Shown: piece by piece, positions 5,279 through 5,633 of the stretch
How the letters are laid out: every line of letters begins with the position of its first letter
How positions within the stretch are numbered: position 1 is the first letter of the stretch
Notes under the pieces: generated by a model
Told to the model about the DNA's origin: nothing
Database searches by the model: none
What the model saw: only the letters and a program-made list of their open reading frames with translations
Assembly (NCBI GenBank): GCA_030950975.1
Contig: JAUZQL010000361.1
Location: 1 to 5,633, forward strand
DNA: 5,633 nucleotides
Direction: 5' to 3'
From: Mariprofundaceae bacterium
Lineage (GTDB): Bacteria; Pseudomonadota; Zetaproteobacteria; Mariprofundales; Mariprofundaceae
Position numbers and translations under genes: made by a program

Positions 5279-5298
5279 TGGGTAGATTTTTTTACCCA
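5279..5298. repeat. Inverted repeat abutting the ugd -35 box
   Basis: TGGGTA (5279-5284) and TACCCA (5293-5298) are perfect complements separated by 8 nt, mostly T on the plus strand. The element sits one base upstream of the candidate -35 box of ugd, where activator or repressor sites are common. There is no U tract outside the arms, so it is not an intrinsic terminator. A regulatory role is inference; six-base arms can arise by chance. Confidence 0.4.
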
Positions 5299-5571
5299 AT
5301 CCCAAGCTTCTAATGATGACTTTCTGGATAGAAGATAGTGAAGTAGTATGACAAACTATCGTTTTTCAGGGGCATCCAATACCTTTTGCAAGTCTATTTC
5401 AATCATTTGGGTGATGAGTAGAGGAATATCATTTACGGATTCAGTGAAAATAGTTAATTTATCATTGAAACAGAGATGCCCGATAAAAGAAGATGAGTAT
5501 GGCGATAATTTCATACTTAAATAACTATATATAAAAATTAAAAAATATCTGTGGAAAGTGGCGAATAAGAC
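5299..5571. other. Intergenic region between ugd and cbiD without a convincing gene
   Basis: About 270 bases between the divergently transcribed ugd and cbiD. It becomes very AT-rich at 5510-5550 (TATATATAAAA near 5526-5536), a plausible place for a cbiD promoter, though no good -35 is visible. I saw no B12 box or other sign of a cobalamin riboswitch. Two overlapping short frames exist, one per strand (minus 5356-5514, plus 5348-5524). Neither has a Shine-Dalgarno. Confidence 0.55.
5356..5514 (-). CDS. Doubtful 52-residue reading frame, possibly a gene remnant
   Basis: From the ATG at 5514 the frame encodes a protein whose second half (KLTIFTESVNDIPLLITQMI and the following acidic/basic residues ending in DAPEKR) has a protein-like composition. 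There is no Shine-Dalgarno in front of the ATG. The frame extends upstream only as AT-rich, Phe/Tyr-heavy translation that collides with the start of cbiD. I do not recognise it. It could be a fragment of a former gene, a real small protein, or chance; I lean towards chance or remnant. Confidence 0.18.
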   Translation of the reverse strand: MKLSPYSSSFIGHLCFNDKLTIFTESVNDIPLLITQMIEIDLQKVLDAPEKR

Positions 5572-5633
5572 ATGAAAAAACGAGAACGTGGAACACGCAA
5601 AGGACATACAACAGGAGCCAATGCCGCTGCTGC
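5572..5633 (+). CDS. cbiD: Cobalt-precorrin-5B C1-methyltransferase CbiD (N-terminal fragment)
   Basis: Only the first 20 codons are inside the window. They contain RKGHTTGANAAAA (residues 9 onward), matching the N-terminal CbiD signature of the form G-x-TTG-x-x-A-A-A-A that begins this SAM-dependent methyltransferase family. CbiD methylates C1 of the corrin ring with loss of the C20 fragment in the anaerobic route, and also occurs in many O2-using pathways that lack CobF. The ATG at 5572 is the first possible start, since an in-frame TAA ends at 5568. The Shine-Dalgarno is weak (GGAAAG about 13 nt upstream). The family usually has Cys or Ser where Asn17 stands. Identification from so short a piece leans on the motif plus the cobalamin operon on the other side of the window. 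Confidence 0.78.
   Translation, partial: MKKRERGTRKGHTTGANAAA

Noticed and set aside
5348..5524. Plus-strand 58-codon frame upstream of cbiD
   Set aside because: No Shine-Dalgarno and no recognisable motif; it is antisense to an equally doubtful frame.
5356..5607. Full 83-codon minus-strand frame
   Set aside because: Its first third overlaps the cbiD start and is Phe/Tyr-rich translation of AT-rich DNA. Only the portion from 5514 is listed, as doubtful.
1..5633. Insertion sequences, CRISPR arrays, tRNA or rRNA genes
   Set aside because: No repeat-spacer pattern, transposase motif, long terminal repeats or tRNA/rRNA-like stretch was seen on either strand.

Overview
The window reads as chromosomal DNA from a moderately AT-rich Gram-negative bacterium, most likely a gamma- or zetaproteobacterium. 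Three things suggest this: the short UDP-glucose dehydrogenase is close to the E. coli Ugd type, one protein has a typical Sec signal peptide, and there are cobalamin genes of the mixed CobJ/CobE/CbiD type. No lineage-specific marker such as rRNA is present, so the taxonomy is inference.

Left part (1-2939, minus strand): a tightly packed cobalamin (vitamin B12) operon. In transcription order it holds a possible 12-codon leader peptide, cobE, a two-domain CobJ/CbiH precorrin-3B C17-methyltransferase, two tandem thioredoxin-like [2Fe-2S] ferredoxins, and bluB, which runs off the left edge. Every adjacent pair overlaps (4, 8, 4, 4 and 14 nt), which implies strong translational coupling. The standout is the CobJ protein. 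Its C-terminal ~170 residues resemble the ChuX/HutX heme-utilisation fold, and it sits directly beside two electron carriers. I infer that fusion and ferredoxins may form a redox module around the precorrin-3 oxidation or ring-contraction step, possibly standing in for CobG or CobZ.

Middle part (2940-4034): an intergenic stretch with a 9-bp inverted repeat. It is followed by a minus-strand gene for an exported or membrane protein with a HELGH zinc-protease motif and an M50-like layout. A divergent promoter region separates this from a plus-strand 66-residue protein of unknown function. A strong bidirectional-looking hairpin (4006-4034) closes the convergent pair formed by that small gene and ugd.

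Right part (4035-5633): ugd (UDP-glucose 6-dehydrogenase, minus strand) with a recognisable promoter and an inverted repeat abutting its -35 box. Next come about 270 bp with no convincing gene. At the edge are the first 20 codons of a plus-strand gene that reads as cbiD (cobalt-precorrin-5B C1-methyltransferase). Cobalamin genes therefore flank a roughly 2.6-kb insert of seemingly unrelated genes on both sides and point outward from it.
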